Shown here piece after piece: positions 61,686 to 64,000 of a stretch of 64,000 nucleotides of DNA. Numbering within the stretch: position 1 is the stretch's first letter; every line of letters starts with the position of its first letter. Below the pieces are notes generated by a model. That model saw nothing but the letters and a program-made list of their open reading frames with translations, was not told the origin of the DNA and ran no database searches. The position numbers were made by a program, and so were the translations under genes. The stretch comes from FEN-1219 sp963810755 (lineage in GTDB: Bacteria > Pseudomonadota > Gammaproteobacteria > Steroidobacterales > Rariloculaceae): assembly GCA_963810755.1 (NCBI GenBank), contig CAWEOP010000009.1, positions 992,001-1,056,000 on the forward strand. The letters run 5' to 3'.

Positions 61686-62429
61686 ATGCGTCCGCTGATC
61701 CTCTGCCTCGGTCTACTAGCCGTCGCGGTGCTGTCGGCCTGCGGCGGGGAAACTGCCAGCGAGTCAGCGAGTCTGTCGCCCTGTCCGACCCCTGCGGAAG
61801 TGACGTCGGACCAGGCGGCGCCGTCGCCGTCCTCATCCACGTGTTTGGCTGGGACGGGTCCGGGTAGTCAGCCGGGCGGAGGATCCGGGGCGGCAGGCGG
61901 CGGGGGTCCAGACGGCTCGATCACGCGCACATGGAGCGAGAGCGTCACGCAAAGCGGCGGCGGGACATCGAGCGTGATCACCCAGGAGTACACGGCCGTC
62001 GTCAGCGTTTCGCTGAGCAAGGTCGACGACGGTGCGTGGACGATCACCGGTCCGGCGAGCATTTCGTCGGCGTTCACGAGCGACTGGGTGAGCAACCAGA
62101 CTTCACCGCTCGGGCCGTGCAACGTCCACTACACGGACAAAGCGGGGGCGTCCGGCACGGTCGAAGTCGAGGGCGGCCTCGAGGCACGTGACGGCTTCTA
62201 TCAGTTCTATGTGAACATCCCCGGGGTCGATGGCAGCAACGCCACGGTCCGGGACGACTCCGGCTGCAACGGTCCGAACAAGTCGGAGACGACGCCCTGG
62301 TCGGCCGCGCCGATCACCGCATCCGGGAGCGGCGAGATGACCAGCTCACGCACGATCTCGGGCAGTTCGAGCGAGCCGCGAACGGGCGGCGAAGACAAGG
62401 TCACCTGGAGTTTCTCGCTGCCCGAGTGA
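61686..62429 (+). CDS. Lipoprotein of unknown function
   Basis: 247 residues from ATG 61686 with AGGAGGG upstream. Lipobox LSAC (Cys19), then a low-complexity Ser/Gly/Pro linker (about 25-85) and a beta-rich body (VITQEYTAVVSVSLSKVDDGAWTITGPASISSAFTSDW, GFYQFYVNIPGVDGSNATV). Two Cys may pair. Family unknown to me; resembles general surface-exposed lipoproteins. Nearest TTGACA-like -35 is at 61493, without a clear -10. Confidence 0.7.
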   Translation: MRPLILCLGLLAVAVLSACGGETASESASLSPCPTPAEVTSDQAAPSPSSSTCLAGTGPGSQPGGGSGAAGGGGPDGSITRTWSESVTQSGGGTSSVITQEYTAVVSVSLSKVDDGAWTITGPASISSAFTSDWVSNQTSPLGPCNVHYTDKAGASGTVEVEGGLEARDGFYQFYVNIPGVDGSNATVRDDSGCNGPNKSETTPWSAAPITASGSGEMTSSRTISGSSSEPRTGGEDKVTWSFSLPE

Positions 62430-62464
62430 CCGTCCTGCCGGCGCCGCAAGCCGGTCAACTTCGC

Positions 62465-62875
62465 TCATGACGATTGCCCGCCTCCGGCTGGCGGCCGCAC
62501 CATCGTATTCAACAATCGCTCCACCACCGCTTCGAGATCCGTTGCCGAACCTGTATGCGTAGGTGACATCTGAATGATCGTGCTACGCGGCGCGACCAGC
62601 CAATAAAACCGCTCGCGCTGCGATAGCCGTCCGATCGGCCCCGCCTGCTCGCCTCCAACGCAGATGGTTGGTATGGCCGCGAGATGCGTCCGCACCGACT
62701 CGAGATCGACCGTGGAATCGAGCGCGATGAGCCGTCGCTCGTCGAGCTCGATTCTAGCGAGCAGAAGGTCGCGCTCCGGACACGACACGATCACACCGAC
62801 GTTGACGAACTCGGCGCGATCGACCTTCGGCACGACGCGAACTATCGCGTAGTCATAGGTGACGAGATCGTGCAC
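62465..62875 (-). CDS. DUF3037 domain protein
   Basis: 136 residues from GTG 62875, chosen because the family begins YDYAIVRVVPKVDRAEFVNVGVIVSCPERDLLLARIELD; upstream sequence in the same frame is part of the HipA-like gene's shadow. DUF3037 has no known function but commonly follows HipA-like kinases, as here, with the GTG inside the last codons of the kinase gene (23-bp overlap). Probable co-translated partner. Confidence 0.82.
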   Translation of the reverse strand: MHDLVTYDYAIVRVVPKVDRAEFVNVGVIVSCPERDLLLARIELDERRLIALDSTVDLESVRTHLAAIPTICVGGEQAGPIGRLSQRERFYWLVAPRSTIIQMSPTHTGSATDLEAVVERLLNTMVRPPAGGGQSS

Positions 62876-63639
62876 GGATCGCCTCCTCGAGAAATGCTTG
62901 CCGCGATTCGAGACGACTCTTGAGATATTCCGCGTATACCTGCGGGCTCCTTGCCGCGCCTCCGGGCGCGTCATCACTCATCCAAGCATCAGGCAACAAT
63001 GCCACGACGGCCTCGATCGCCTCCTGGAGTAATTCGCTCGGCCATCCGCCGATCCGCGTCTTCGAGCTTCGTGGCGAAAGGCAGCAACACGTGATCCTTG
63101 ATCATCGGGAAGGGCGTTCGGCTGTGCGCGATAAAATCGTCGTCCCAGGCATGATGAAAGTAGAGCGCCGCGCCGTGATCGATGAGCCAGAGCCGCCGAT
63201 GCCACATCAGCAGATTGGTATTGCGCGCGGTGCGGTCTACGTTCGTGACGAACGCATCGAACCAGACGATGGCAGACGCGAGCTCCGCCGACGGAGTCTC
63301 CGTCACGGGATCGAATGTTACCGCGCCCGGCAGGTAGTCGATCGCGAAGTTCAGGCCCGCGCTCGCGCGGATCAAACTTTGAATCTCGGGGTCGGGCTCC
63401 GTGCGCGCGAGATCGCGATCTAGTTCCGCCAAGACGATCGTGGGCACCGGCAGTCCTGCGGCGCGCGCCAGTTCTCCGGCGAGCAGCTCTGCCGCGAGCG
63501 CCTTCGGCCCTTGTCCCGCGCCGCGGAACTTCAGCACGTACATGCCGTCGTCGTCGGCTTCGATGATCGCGGGTAGCGATCCGCCTTCACGCAGCGGCGT
63601 GACGTACCTCGTTGCGGCTACCGTTTTCACGGCCAGCAT
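62853..63639 (-). pseudogene. HipA-family kinase-like gene with frameshift
   Basis: From ATG 63639 the frame gives 216 residues including GMYVLKFRGAGQGPKALAAELLAGELARAAGLPVPTI, the kinase catalytic FVTNVDRTARNTNLL and LIDHGAALYF, but it loses the family's C-terminus at about 63030-63035. A different frame from there reads LLQEAIEAVVALLPDAWMSDDAPGGAARSPQVYAEYLKSRLESRQAFLEEAIRARSRHL and stops at 62853-62855. One extra base in GAATTA would fuse the frames. It is a real frameshift or a sequencing error. Confidence 0.78.
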
Positions 63640-63728
63640 TATGGCACTGCTCGCTTCGCTGCCCTGTAGGCGCAGAGAACCGCGACCATCAATACCGTCG
63701 AATCGGTTCGCGGGTGGGCGACCGCTGC

Positions 63729-64000
63729 TCAGCGCCAGCCGAGCTCCGGCGCAACGTACTTGAGGATGCTCTCGAGCGCGTGAGCGTTGTAGTCGACTCC
63801 GAGCTGGTTCGGCACCGTGAGCAACAGCGTGTCGGCAGCCGCAATGGCCTCGTCGGCCGCGAGCTGCTTCACGAGCGCCCCGGGCTCGGCCGCGTACGAA
63901 CGGCCGAAGATCGCGCGGGTAGTCGGGTCGATGTAGCCGATCTGGTCCTGCTCCTCGCCGCCGCGGCCGCCGAAGTACGCGCGATCGCGGTCGTCTACGA
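63729..64000 (-). CDS. LLM-class flavin-dependent monooxygenase, C-terminal part
   Basis: The gene begins past the window; about 90 residues at its C-terminus are seen, ending at TGA 63729-63731. Visible text: YFGGRGGEEQDQIGYIDPTTRAIFGRSYAAEPGALVKQLAADEAIAAADTLLLTVPNQLGVDYNAHALESILKYVAPELGWR. LLLTVPNQLGVDYNAH and VAPELGWR are the typical end of bacterial luciferase-like monooxygenases. Flavin-dependent; substrate unknown. Confidence 0.82.
   Translation of the reverse strand, partial: VDDRDRAYFGGRGGEEQDQIGYIDPTTRAIFGRSYAAEPGALVKQLAADEAIAAADTLLLTVPNQLGVDYNAHALESILKYVAPELGWR
63736..63785 (-). repeat. Direct repeat of the 59149 fragment
   Basis: 50 bp in the monooxygenase 3' end, matched by 59149-59198 with 5 mismatches and in the same orientation. 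Together the two copies bracket 59.2-63.7 kb, which holds HDOD, NTF2-like, AraC, lipoprotein, DUF3037 and HipA-like genes. Confidence 0.78.

Noticed and set aside
59149..63785. Integrative element bounded by the 50-bp repeats
   Set aside because: No integrase, recombinase or mobility gene was found between the repeats, and identity is 45 of 50, low for att sites; kept only as a repeat observation.

Overview
The window is a GC-rich, gene-dense stretch of a Gram-negative bacterial chromosome. It encodes a TonB-dependent receptor, a Porin_5-type porin, a two-partner-secretion (TpsB) pore, the murein transglycosylase MltF, many Sec and Tat signal peptides and a lipoprotein, so the cell has an outer membrane. 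The mixture (MltF, TpsB, an orphan FtsX/MacB-type permease, paired DUF1592/DUF1552 proteins, many exported beta-propellers) fits an environmental, probably metagenome-derived Pseudomonadota, most likely gammaproteobacterial; Acidobacteriota are a weaker alternative. No rRNA, tRNA, CRISPR array, insertion sequence, integrase or phage gene was seen.

Layout. 1-4.3 kb: end of an ABC substrate-binding protein, a class-3 lipase, an exported sugar-dehydrogenase-like propeller and a glutamine amidotransferase. 4.5-16.5 kb: a repeat-bearing exported protein, an ECF42-type sigma factor with two YCII/DGPF proteins, an alpha/beta hydrolase coupled to an SMP-30-like propeller, an EntS-like MFS protein, two more PQQ-type sugar dehydrogenases, a lectin-like protein and an AI-2E-family permease. 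16.6-23.8 kb: a hydrolase relic, a Fiu-like siderophore receptor with a Fur-box-like promoter, an HDOD protein, an MBL protein with inserted EF-hands, DUF3750 and a winged-helix regulator. 24-30.2 kb: a TpsB-like pore divergent from a FecR-domain protein with about 15-residue glycine-rich repeats, followed directly by a CHASE2-PAS-GGDEF-EAL c-di-GMP enzyme. 30.2-42 kb: porin, MltF, TadA, a cluster of secreted unknowns with a GHWEGDTL signature around DUF6152, an orphan permease, a STAND-type NTPase, a cyclase-family enzyme and an NHL-type propeller. 42.2-54.2 kb: two Cys-rich small secreted paralogues, then a tightly spaced seven-gene minus-strand operon (degenerate MBL, DUF1592 cytochrome-like, DUF1552, ankyrin, MBL, two secreted unknowns) bracketed by two DUF4159 genes. 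54.3-64 kb: a patchwork with an Old Yellow Enzyme, a toxin-antitoxin-like nucleotidyltransferase pair, a sulfotransferase, GlcG/HbpS, an NHL propeller, HDOD, AraC, a frameshifted HipA-like kinase next to DUF3037, and the end of a flavin monooxygenase. Short duplicated pieces of coding sequence mark rearrangement junctions here.

Most genes appear to serve periplasmic or surface oxidative metabolism of organic substrates (PQQ-type propellers, cytochrome-like DUF1592, MBL hydrolases, porin, siderophore uptake), with separate signalling modules. The least explained systems are the DUF4159-bracketed seven-gene operon and the TpsB/FecR-repeat/CHASE2 locus.
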